NCBI GenBank assembly: GCA_015654595.1
Contig: JAATGQ010000041.1
Span: 124,001-188,000 of the forward strand
Source: Chitinophagales bacterium
GTDB lineage: Bacteria; Bacteroidota; Bacteroidia; Chitinophagales; Chitinophagaceae
Length of the DNA: 64,000 bases
Direction: 5' to 3'
The notes below the pieces were generated by a model. That model saw only the letters and a list, made by a program, of their open reading frames with translations, ran no database searches and was not told the origin of the DNA. Positions within the stretch are counted from its first letter, which is position 1. Each line of letters opens with the position of its first letter. Below are positions 46,340 through 54,390 of the stretch, piece after piece. Made by a program: the position numbers and the translations under genes.

Positions 46340-48826
46340 TTACTCGGCCCTTAAACTCTTGATCGGATTGGCCAGCGCCGCCTTCACCGCCTGCAAACTC
46401 ACCGTCAGCAACGCAATAGCCGTCGCCAGGAAGATCGCCACCGCAAACACTTCCCAGCCGATAGAAATACGATAAGCAAAATCCTGCAGCCAATGCGACA
46501 TCGTCCACCAGGCCAGCGGAAAGGCAATCACCGCCGCTATAAGCACCAGCCTCAAAAAATCCTTCGACAATAAGGAAATGATCCCCGTCACCGAAGCGCC
46601 CAATACCTTGCGGATACCGATCTCGCGGGTTCGCTGCTCTGCCGCGTAAGCCGCAAGCCCGAACAACCACAGACAAGCAATAAAGATCGCCAGCAGCGAA
46701 AAGGAAAGTGAGATACCACCCATCTGCTGCTCTGACTTATAAATATTGTTGAAATCATCGTCCATAAAGGTATAACCGAAAGGCTGCGACTGCACCCTTT
46801 TCTCCCAGGCCTTCTGCACCTGGCCCAGCACGCGGGGTAAATTATCGCTGTTGACCCGAAGCGCGATCTTTCCATGATCATTACCCAGGAAGAGCGCCAT
46901 CGGCGTAACCACCTGACGCAGCGAATTGAAGTTAAAATCTTTTATGACCCCTATGATATGCCAGACCTTCAGTTTCTTGCTATTCTCATTCTCCAGCTCA
47001 TAAAGATTTTGTCCAACGGCATCCTTTACGCCCATGAACCGCTGTGTCGCTTCATTGACCAGAACAGCGCTGGAGTCCGTTGGAAATTCTTTGGAGAAAT
47101 TGCGGCCGCTGACCATCTTCATCCCAAGCACCGGGACATATTGATCATCGATCCACCAATCCTGCAGAGACGCGGATTTCTTGATATCCATATCCGGAGA
47201 AAGAAAATAGGTGTCGTCATTGCGCTCACTGGCAGTAGGCAGGTAGCCCGTTACCGTTGCACCCTGTACACCAGGTATATTCAGCAACTCGTCTTTGAAT
47301 TCTTTTACGCCGTTGTTTAACGTACTGACGTTCTGAATGACCAGAACATGACTCCGGTTAAAACCCAGGTCGGTATTATGAATATAAGTAAGCTGACGAT
47401 AAATGACCGCCGTACCCACGATCAGGAAAATGCTGATCCCAAACTGAAAAACAACCAGGGCATTCCGCAGCCAGCTTCCTTTAAAGCCGGCAGCCACAGA
47501 CCATCGCAGGAACATCATTCCTCGTCCCTTGCCCGGTCGCAGCCTTTGGTTCCCCCGGCTGTCCTTCAATACGGCAATAGGCTGAAAAGAAGAAAGAAAA
47601 AAGGCTGGATAGCTGCCCGCCAACAAACCGACGACCAGTACGAGTACCGCCGCGGCCGGCAGCAACAATGGTCTGGTGAAAAGGCCAAGGCTCATTTGTT
47701 TGCCCGCCAGCTGGTTGAACAGCGGCAAAAACAGCCAGGCCAGCGCCAGCGCCAGCAACATAGATATCAGGCTGATCAGCACAGACTCTACCATGAACTG
47801 GCTGACCAGGTCGCCGCGCCGGGAGCCCAATACTTTCCGGATACCAACCTCCTTTGCCCGGTTGGCAGAACGTGCCGTCGACAGGTTCATAAAGTTGACA
47901 CAGGCGATCAGCAGGATAAAAGCCGCAATAGCCGAGAAGATATAGATATATTGAATACTGGAATTGCCCTCCATTTCAGACTGTCTGTTACTATGCAGAT
48001 GGATAGACGTCAATGGGGTCAGGGAGAAAGCAAAAAAACCGCCGCCTTTCTTTATATCATCCAGACTCGTGCCGATATCTGAGAAAAGCTTGGGACCGAT
48101 GTATTTGTTGACCATGTCCGGCAGCCTGCGTGCAAACTGTACAGGATCTGTCCCTTTTCTCAACAGCACATAGGTATTGAAGTTATAGCTTAGCCAGCGG
48201 CTATTGTCCATTGCCTCCGGTACGTCCAGCATCGACAACAGGAAGTCGTAGTGAAAATGTGACTGGCTGGGCATATCGACCATCACACCGGTAATCTTAT
48301 AGGGCGTGTTGTCATTGACCATCAAGGTCTTCCCAACGACATCGGTGCTGTTGAAATATTTTTTAGCCATTCGTTCCGACAGGACCATCGTATGCGAAGA
48401 AGCCAGTGCCGTCCTTGGATTACCCGACAACAAAGGCAAAGTAAACACATCGAAAACAGAAGAGTCCGTAAAAATGACCGCATCCTCCCGCAGATTCTGA
48501 TTCCCTTTTCTCATCAGCTGCCAGCCCTGCGTTCTGAATCTCACCGCCTTTTCTACTTCCGGGTAGTCCTGCTCCAGCGCTTTTGCCGCCGGCGCCGCAT
48601 TCGTCGCCAGATCAAAATGGTTGCCGCTGAACTTGATCTCGCTGTCAACCCGGAAGATACGATCGGCATTTTTATTAAATCTGTCATAGCTCAGTTCGTC
48701 CATCACAAAGATCAGGATGAGCAGACAGGTGGCCAGACCGATGGCCAGACCGACAACATTAAGCGCGGAGAAACCCCGGCTCCTCCAGAGATTACGGAAA
48801 GCGGTTTTGAGATAGTTGCGTAGCAT
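46340..48826 (-). CDS. MacB/FtsX-type ABC transporter permease, orphan
   Basis: An 828-residue permease with two MacB periplasmic core domains and two FtsX domains. It begins NYLKTAFRNLWRSRGFSALNVVGLAIGLATCLLI, a hallmark of this Bacteroidota group, has VGIRKVLGSRRGDLVSQFMVES before the first FtsX helices and EIGIRKVLGASVTGIISLLS before the last, and ends ANPIKSLRAE. About eight transmembrane helices are expected. No ATP-binding partner is encoded nearby, which is usual for the group. Likely exports or mechanotransmits small envelope molecules; substrate unknown. Confidence 0.9.
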   Translation of the reverse strand: MLRNYLKTAFRNLWRSRGFSALNVVGLAIGLATCLLILIFVMDELSYDRFNKNADRIFRVDSEIKFSGNHFDLATNAAPAAKALEQDYPEVEKAVRFRTQGWQLMRKGNQNLREDAVIFTDSSVFDVFTLPLLSGNPRTALASSHTMVLSERMAKKYFNSTDVVGKTLMVNDNTPYKITGVMVDMPSQSHFHYDFLLSMLDVPEAMDNSRWLSYNFNTYVLLRKGTDPVQFARRLPDMVNKYIGPKLFSDIGTSLDDIKKGGGFFAFSLTPLTSIHLHSNRQSEMEGNSSIQYIYIFSAIAAFILLIACVNFMNLSTARSANRAKEVGIRKVLGSRRGDLVSQFMVESVLISLISMLLALALAWLFLPLFNQLAGKQMSLGLFTRPLLLPAAAVLVLVVGLLAGSYPAFFLSSFQPIAVLKDSRGNQRLRPGKGRGMMFLRWSVAAGFKGSWLRNALVVFQFGISIFLIVGTAVIYRQLTYIHNTDLGFNRSHVLVIQNVSTLNNGVKEFKDELLNIPGVQGATVTGYLPTASERNDDTYFLSPDMDIKKSASLQDWWIDDQYVPVLGMKMVSGRNFSKEFPTDSSAVLVNEATQRFMGVKDAVGQNLYELENENSKKLKVWHIIGVIKDFNFNSLRQVVTPMALFLGNDHGKIALRVNSDNLPRVLGQVQKAWEKRVQSQPFGYTFMDDDFNNIYKSEQQMGGISLSFSLLAIFIACLWLFGLAAYAAEQRTREIGIRKVLGASVTGIISLLSKDFLRLVLIAAVIAFPLAWWTMSHWLQDFAYRISIGWEVFAVAIFLATAIALLTVSLQAVKAALANPIKSLRAE

Positions 48827-48883
48827 AAAGGTTACTTGGTTGATTCGTTGATTAGACGCACAAGCCCCGGGATTGTTACACCC

Positions 48884-50236
48884 TTATCTGGCCGGCGTCG
48901 GCACTACAGGCAGGCTCTCGTTTCCGTGGTCCGATACGGACTGCACAGCAAAATAATAGTTATCCTTCGAATAGGGCAGCCTGATAGACACCTGGCTGGT
49001 GAAAACCTTTTTCTGCCAGACCGGACTGGTCGTTTCCCTTACCAGCACATAATACCCGTACGGCTTTCCGGATGCCGGGACGATCCAGCTTAACTGCGCA
49101 CCGTTGCTCAGATTTTTTACATCTACCTTTACCTCCTGCGGCACGCCAGCCGACTTCGCCAGGTTGGCCAAAACAGACAGGTTCATCGCGGTATTCTTTC
49201 TCAGGTACTCGAAATCCATAAACTCCGGCAGGTCGCCATACACAACACCCTTTTCCGTTCGCACATCCTGGTGCTGGTGGTTGTAGTTTTCGTTCATCTC
49301 CGTGATACGCACTGCCGTAAACCCCTGCTGCTGAAAGGGCGACTGGTCCCCGCCGCGCAAAAACCTGTCGGGACGGTAGACCTGTACGACTTCGAGATTG
49401 TCGACATACCGCTGTCCTACCTCCTTGATATATCGCGACAGCTGTCTCGAGGAACCATCATTCTCGGCTCCCATCTGTCGTATCGACTTTGCCTTGTCCT
49501 GGTAGAGATAGGGAATGCCTTCGCTAAAAACGCGGACCTGCGTGTTATTGATGATATTCGTTTCGCTGCTGTTGTTACTGCCGATGATATCGTTATTCAG
49601 CACCGCTTCGATATCCCAGCCCTGTTCCTTTGCTTTTTTTGCCAGAATGCCGCTGCCCAGCAGCCCTTGTTCTTCGCCGCTGACAACGACGAAGAAGATC
49701 GTCGCCGGAAAGCTATGGCGGCTCATCACACGCGCACATTCTATAACAGCCGCGCTGCCGCTGCCATCGTCATTGGCGCCCGGCGCATCACCGGTTGCAT
49801 CCATCACATCAGTACGCCTGCTGTCAAGATGACCGCTGATAAGAAAGATACGATGGTCGTTGGGGTCCGCCCCTTTTAGCGTTGCTATAACGTTCCCCAG
49901 GTTGACCAGCGACTTTACCCGCTGCCCGTCGGGAACATAAGTGGTGGTATCGATAGCAGCCGTCAACCTTCCGTTGGCCGCGGCTGCTATCTGGTTGAAT
50001 TTGGAGAGCACCCAGTTGCGGGCCGCTCCGATCCCTCTCTTCCTGTCGACAACTGTGCTGATGGTACTGCGGGTTCCGAAGCTGACCATTGCCCGTATAT
50101 AGGATTGCAGACTATCTGCATTGACTTCGCTTACCATCGTCTCGATCTCCGGGTCACGGACAATCATCGTTTGCGCTTGCGATACGACAGCTATCGCCAA
50201 TACAAGAACAGTCAGGACAAGTCTGTTGGATATCAT
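48884..50236 (-). CDS. Secreted M28-family zinc aminopeptidase
   Basis: A 450-residue exopeptidase with a signal peptide (about 1-22). Zinc ligands and catalytic residues are present: H136 and D138 in SGHLDSR, D156 in PGANDDGSGSAA, the catalytic Glu pair in VVSGEEQGLLGS (E188, E189) and later acidic and histidine positions in EMNENYNHQHQD. The last 90 residues form a fibronectin type III-like module (VKVDVKNLSNGAQLSWIVP onward), probably for adhesion or substrate positioning. It lies 9 bases after the DUF4097 gene on the same strand, so the two are likely an operon. Confidence 0.92.
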   Translation of the reverse strand: MISNRLVLTVLVLAIAVVSQAQTMIVRDPEIETMVSEVNADSLQSYIRAMVSFGTRSTISTVVDRKRGIGAARNWVLSKFNQIAAAANGRLTAAIDTTTYVPDGQRVKSLVNLGNVIATLKGADPNDHRIFLISGHLDSRRTDVMDATGDAPGANDDGSGSAAVIECARVMSRHSFPATIFFVVVSGEEQGLLGSGILAKKAKEQGWDIEAVLNNDIIGSNNSSETNIINNTQVRVFSEGIPYLYQDKAKSIRQMGAENDGSSRQLSRYIKEVGQRYVDNLEVVQVYRPDRFLRGGDQSPFQQQGFTAVRITEMNENYNHQHQDVRTEKGVVYGDLPEFMDFEYLRKNTAMNLSVLANLAKSAGVPQEVKVDVKNLSNGAQLSWIVPASGKPYGYYVLVRETTSPVWQKKVFTSQVSIRLPYSKDNYYFAVQSVSDHGNESLPVVPTPAR

Positions 50237-50245
50237 TAGGTCTTA

Positions 50246-51283
50246 TTAACGAAAGCTCACGTGGACGGAGCTGCTGCTGCCATCCACTTTGACCGGCACT
50301 CCGCCGCCATTCACACTGCCCGACGCATGGTGCTGATCCATATTTCCGTGGAAGTTGGTCACATCCTCAAAGTGAACCGACTCGCCGCGAAGATCAAAAT
50401 TCATTCCCTTCCCTTTTGGAAGCGTCAGCGTCACGTAGCCGCTATTATCCGAAAGGTCTACATATTTTCCCAGCTCGCTGATGCTCAGATCGATATTACC
50501 ACCGCTGGTTGATGCAGAAACGCTGCAGGTCAGATTCTTCAAATGGATGCTGCCGCCGGAAGTCCCCGTCTTCAGCTCACCGCCGATGTCCGCACCTTCT
50601 ACCTGACCGCCCGACGTATGCGCATGAATATCGCCTTGCAGCGATGTCAGGCGAACATCCCCACCCGAAGTTTCGAGACGGATAACGCCCTTGCAGTTGA
50701 TCGCCTTGATATTGCCGCCGCTGGTCGACACATCGATGTTATCCTTCGAATCACGGATCGTTACGTTACCGCCGGAGGTCCGGCCCGTAATCTTTCCAGA
50801 AAGCGCTTCCAGCTCGAGATTGCCGCCGCTGGTCGCAAAGTCCTGCGTTCCGGCCAGATGACTCATTATAATATTTCCACCGCTGGTATGCAGCCCCGTG
50901 CTGACCGCCTCGGGGACATGGAAAACGAACGAGATAGAAAAATTATCTTCCCAGTTGCCATCCCTGTGTTTGGCCTTGGCGTCGCCCGTCAGTTTTCCAT
51001 CGGTAAGACCAACGATCAGGTCATAGCGTTCGGCGATCTTACGATCGATCTCTTCCTTGGTCCAATGATGCCGGTTGCCCGAATTTACAAAAACTTCCAC
51101 ACGCGCATCACCAGTAGCCTCGCCATATACTGTAATATTACCGCCGGAAGTAGAAGACTCGACCTTATGCACCGCACCATGAAAAGTCTTTACCATATAC
51201 GGCTGCTCATCATGATCCTGCGCATGCAATACGGCAAACTGTATACCGCAGCAGGCCAATAAAAGGGATTTTCTGAAGTTCAT
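50246..51283 (-). CDS. DUF4097-type exported protein with TSGG repeat ladder
   Basis: 345 residues from the ATG at 51281-51283 (an ATG four codons upstream is possible). A signal peptide (SLLLACCGIQFAVLHAQ) is followed by a short-repeat beta-solenoid: the tetrapeptide TSGG recurs nine times about every 20-24 residues (for example STSGGNITVYG, HTSGGNIIMSHL, RTSGGNVTIRD, STSGGNIKAINC), as expected for DUF4097/putative adhesin proteins in which each turn ends at an asparagine ladder. It is followed 9 bases later by the M28 peptidase gene. Function is unknown; a structural or binding role at the envelope is likely. Confidence 0.82.
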   Translation of the reverse strand: MNFRKSLLLACCGIQFAVLHAQDHDEQPYMVKTFHGAVHKVESSTSGGNITVYGEATGDARVEVFVNSGNRHHWTKEEIDRKIAERYDLIVGLTDGKLTGDAKAKHRDGNWEDNFSISFVFHVPEAVSTGLHTSGGNIIMSHLAGTQDFATSGGNLELEALSGKITGRTSGGNVTIRDSKDNIDVSTSGGNIKAINCKGVIRLETSGGDVRLTSLQGDIHAHTSGGQVEGADIGGELKTGTSGGSIHLKNLTCSVSASTSGGNIDLSISELGKYVDLSDNSGYVTLTLPKGKGMNFDLRGESVHFEDVTNFHGNMDQHHASGSVNGGGVPVKVDGSSSSVHVSFR

Positions 51284-51554
51284 ATGTTTTGTCATTAGGT
51301 GTCTAAAAAAGTTAACGAGATCTGTTTTTTTCCAAAGTCGTCCGCCCCGCAAGAAATGTTACATGCCCATTTACGAACAGAAACTGTATCGAAACCGGAC
51401 ACTTTTCCAGCCGCCGCCATCCCCCTTTCTGGCCATCAATCCACTGCCGGCGCTTTCTGAGCCCGCTTTTGGCTCCTCATCCGTTTTGCTATCCCTTCCC
51501 CCGTCCCTCTATAAAATCAACATTCCGGCCAAATCGCCTTCACCCTTTCCGCCG

Positions 51555-51690
51555 ATTGGCGCCCCGCCTCCCCTCAATCCGTGCCCACATCCTGTCCATT
51601 GGCCCCCGCCTCCCCTCAGTCCGCGTACACTTCCAGTCCATTGGTCCCGCCTCCCCTCAATCCACGCCCCCTTCCCGCGAATCCGCATCA
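51555..51690. repeat. C-rich minisatellite, about 42-base unit, three copies
   Basis: Tandem units starting ATTGGCGCCCCGCC (51555), ATTGGCCCCCGCC (51598) and ATTGGTCCCGCC (51640), each continuing TCCCCTCA and a variable second half. Period is 42-43 bases. It ends about 70 bases before the papain-like gene. The rest of the 51284-51760 gap holds nothing recognisable except the promoter region of that gene. Confidence 0.8.
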
Positions 51691-51760
51691 GCCCCCAATT
51701 CATTTCCCCACCCTCATACCGACAGGAATCATTATCTTGCCTGGTAATCGATTCATTTTC

Positions 51761-52726
51761 ATGAGAAGGCCCCTACTCCGTTTAATCCTCCTTGTGCTGT
51801 TTGGCTTTACAGCCCGGCATGCCCTGGCCTTTTCGTCCCCAGGCGACTCTATTCTGACACCCACGCCCATCCATCCCGTCATCTCCACACGCGATAAAGC
51901 GCTCTCTTTGCTGGATAGCGTCTCCCTGCCCGACTCTTCCGTCTGGTGGCCCAACGTCCGCAAAACCTGGTTTATGGAGAATATAAAAGCCAATATCCTC
52001 CACCCACTGGCCATCTACCAGGGCAGCAATACTAATTTCTGCGGCTATGCCGCCATGTCTTACCTGCCGCTGCAGGACGACCCCGTAAAATATACCCGGT
52101 TTATGCTGGACCTCTATCTCAATGGGAAAGCCAACTGGGGGAAGATCCGCTTCACTCCGTCAAAGGAAGTGAGAAAGGCGGCAGGAACGCTTCGGTTCAA
52201 AGGCATCCTCGATATCCGGCCGGGGGATCAAATGTGGTTCCTGGTGCTGGCAGACCATTTCCGCGGCTATCTCAATTTCTTTAACCGACGCTTCAAACCC
52301 GGCGCCGAAGACACCTTCTGGGCCGCCGTAAATTATGGCAAGTTCAACCGGATGATCCGGGAAATGGCCGGCTACCAGGTCGAGGCAAGCGGCTCCGATA
52401 TCATTCGCCCGCATTTCAAGGACCTCTATACCTACCTGACCAGCCGGCTGAGCACTGGAGTAACCTATCTCTACGTCAATAATGTCTACCTGCATAAGAA
52501 AAGTCACGACACCCGAAAGTTCCGCAACAGCTTTCCCACTCACTTCATCGTCCTGACCGATATCCACCGGATACCAGGCGAAGAGGACAGGGATCTCGTG
52601 GATATCATCTATTGGGATTATGGCGGCCGTACGCTTCGCCAGGTAGAGATGCGCTTTCTGAAAAAAATCATTTTCGGCGTGTCGCACTGTACCCCGCCGC
52701 CAAAACCTCAAAACACCGGCAAATGA
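51761..52726 (+). CDS. Exported putative papain-like cysteine hydrolase, unrecognised family
   Basis: 321 residues from the ATG at 51761, which places a signal peptide (LLRLILLVLFGFTARHALA) at the N-terminus. I do not recognise a named family. A cysteine in a papain/C39-like context (QGSNTNFCGYAAMSYLPL, about C92), followed by a histidine in SFPTHFIVLTDIHRI and an aspartate in VDIIYWDYGG, gives Cys-His-Asp in the order of papain-fold peptidases. The middle contains long helices (about 110-240). It overlaps the following lipoprotein gene by ATGA, so the two are made together. Peptidase or transglutaminase-like activity is inference. Confidence 0.6.
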   Translation: MRRPLLRLILLVLFGFTARHALAFSSPGDSILTPTPIHPVISTRDKALSLLDSVSLPDSSVWWPNVRKTWFMENIKANILHPLAIYQGSNTNFCGYAAMSYLPLQDDPVKYTRFMLDLYLNGKANWGKIRFTPSKEVRKAAGTLRFKGILDIRPGDQMWFLVLADHFRGYLNFFNRRFKPGAEDTFWAAVNYGKFNRMIREMAGYQVEASGSDIIRPHFKDLYTYLTSRLSTGVTYLYVNNVYLHKKSHDTRKFRNSFPTHFIVLTDIHRIPGEEDRDLVDIIYWDYGGRTLRQVEMRFLKKIIFGVSHCTPPPKPQNTGK

Positions 52727-53313
52727 AAACACTGTTCAGCATCCTGTTGACCCTGGCCGTGTTTTCTTCCTGCACGACCCTGAATATAAAAAACTACTAC
52801 CGGAAGTACCACCCTACCTTAGACAGTATGGAGATGGTCTTCAACCAGGCCTATCACAAAAAGCCTTTCTCCATTCAGTTTAGCGACCGCGCCTTCGACC
52901 GGGTTTCACTCGAGCTGATCACTGATACCCTCACCTATATCTACGAATACCATGTCACCGAAGCCAGGATGCTGGATACCCTCGTCAAGTATGGCTATGA
53001 TCCCATACCGATCATCAGCCTGATCTCCAGCATGCAGTCGATGGAATGCACCTGGATCAACAATCTCGACTATTATACCGAAGACAGAAAGCATTCCCTG
53101 ACCTATATCTCGTTGTGGCCAAGGGCATTCAACTCCCCCTTTGTCAATAAGAAGTATTATATCCTGACCTACTTCCAACAGCCGCAATACTTTGACAATG
53201 AAGGCCGACTGCTGGTTGGACGCCGGTTGCGGCGTGTCCGCAGGATCAACGCAGAGGTATTCCACCGCATAAACGACAAGGTCTGCTACACGATCTCGGA
53301 TCAGTTCCGGTAA
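52723..53313 (+). CDS. Lipoprotein of unknown function paired with the papain-like protein
   Basis: 196 residues starting at the ATG that overlaps the previous stop. The lipobox AVFSSC gives a lipidated cysteine at residue 17. The mature part is rich in Tyr and basic residues (NIKNYYRKYHPTLDSM, then KYYILTYFQQPQYFDNEGRL and RRLRRVRRINAEVF) with no recognised domain. Translational coupling suggests a partner, inhibitor or membrane tether for the upstream putative cysteine hydrolase. It is followed by a 45-base minisatellite rather than a terminator. Confidence 0.7.
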   Translation: MKTLFSILLTLAVFSSCTTLNIKNYYRKYHPTLDSMEMVFNQAYHKKPFSIQFSDRAFDRVSLELITDTLTYIYEYHVTEARMLDTLVKYGYDPIPIISLISSMQSMECTWINNLDYYTEDRKHSLTYISLWPRAFNSPFVNKKYYILTYFQQPQYFDNEGRLLVGRRLRRVRRINAEVFHRINDKVCYTISDQFR

Positions 53314-53315
53314 AC

Positions 53316-53496
53316 CACTCGGCAGCAGCCCGCCAGCGATCACCAGGCACTGCCTCCCCGCACCAGCGATCACCACTCGGCAGCAATCACCAGGCACTCC
53401 CCCCGCACCAGCGATCACCACTCGGCAGCAATCACCAGGCACTCCCCCCGCCAGCGATCACCACGCGGCAGCAATCACCAGGCACTGCCTCCCTCC
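53316..53496. repeat. Minisatellite with about 45-base unit downstream of the lipoprotein gene
   Basis: About four tandem units: CACCACTCGGCAGCAATCAC, then CAGGCACTCCCCCCGCACCAGCGAT, at 53371, 53416 (period 45) and 53459 (period 43), preceded by a diverged unit from 53316. Units abut with no spacer. The rest of the gap to 53598 holds nothing recognisable. Confidence 0.85.
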
Positions 53497-53598
53497 GCCA
53501 TCGACTGACCGGAGCCCCGGCATCCCATCCACCAAAAAGCTTCGGCCCACTTTCGCTCCCTCAGCCCTTCGCACCACTCCATGCCCGCGGTTCACGCT

Positions 53599-54294
53599 CT
53601 ATCCCCCCTTCAGGTCGATGATCACATTGATCGTCAGCGCGACGATAACCGTATTAAAAAGAAAAGACAACACCCCATGCAGCAAGGTCACGCGACGGAT
53701 CAACCTTGAAGAAATAGAGATATCCGCCGTCTGAAAAGTCATCCCTATAATAAAAGAAAAGTAAGCAAAGTCCATATAATCCGGCCACAACTCATTCGGT
53801 ATCTGCAGCCCTACCGTATGCGGATCAGGGTCCAGCGGATGGTCGCCATAATACAGCAGCGCATAACGATACGCAAACATCGTATGCAGCAATAACCAGG
53901 ATGAGATCACGCCGGTGATATAGATAAAGGTCTCGAGCCCCTTTCTCAATATCCAGTTATCCTTATTCGACAACAATAGCAGCACAGCCATCAGACTCCC
54001 CAATATGGCTATCAGCACGATAAAGAAGACCACCACTCTGCCCGCATCTTCCTGCTTGGCCAATACCCTGATCTGACGCGGCCGCATACTCCCGAATATG
54101 ACGATACTGATGATGAGCAGCGTGATGCTAAAGCAGTCCCATCCGATCATGACACGGGTCATACTCTCCATACGGACAGGCAATAAAGCCACGGAAATAA
54201 TAGTGGCAATCGCAAAACTTACCACGAGCTTATAAATAGCAGGCAGCCGGTGAAACCAGGACGGACAATTGATATAACCAGACAAATATTCCAT
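53599..54294 (-). CDS. DUF1345 membrane protein
   Basis: A 231-residue inner-membrane protein with five to six hydrophobic helices (around 22-40, 50-67, 87-107, 120-145, 165-180 and 200-225). Family phrases are visible: RVMIGWDCFSITLL, HTMFAYRYALLYYGD near 145, and DYMDFAYFSFIIGMTFQTADISISSRLIRR near 175-205, the most conserved DUF1345 block. No function has been assigned to this family. It stands alone, divergent from the M1 peptidase gene. Confidence 0.88.
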   Translation of the reverse strand: MEYLSGYINCPSWFHRLPAIYKLVVSFAIATIISVALLPVRMESMTRVMIGWDCFSITLLIISIVIFGSMRPRQIRVLAKQEDAGRVVVFFIVLIAILGSLMAVLLLLSNKDNWILRKGLETFIYITGVISSWLLLHTMFAYRYALLYYGDHPLDPDPHTVGLQIPNELWPDYMDFAYFSFIIGMTFQTADISISSRLIRRVTLLHGVLSFLFNTVIVALTINVIIDLKGG

Positions 54295-54390
54295 AGCAAA
54301 TAAAATCTACAGCATCCCGCAGCCCCAGGAGCCCGCTTTCCGCTGAATTAGTTATAAATTTAAAGCAAATTTGTACAACAACTCCACTAT

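Noticed and set aside
47348-48082. Open frame of 244 codons on the plus strand, Gln/Arg-rich
   Set aside because: Antisense to the ABC permease, biased composition, no motif.
52906-53442. Open frame of 178 codons on the minus strand beginning in repeats of 15 residues
   Set aside because: The 15-residue repeat only reflects the 45-base minisatellite, and the rest is antisense to the lipoprotein gene.
53316-53496. CRISPR-like array
   Set aside because: The 43-45-base units abut with no unique spacers, and no cas genes are present; it is a minisatellite. The array at 51555-51690 was rejected as CRISPR for the same reason.
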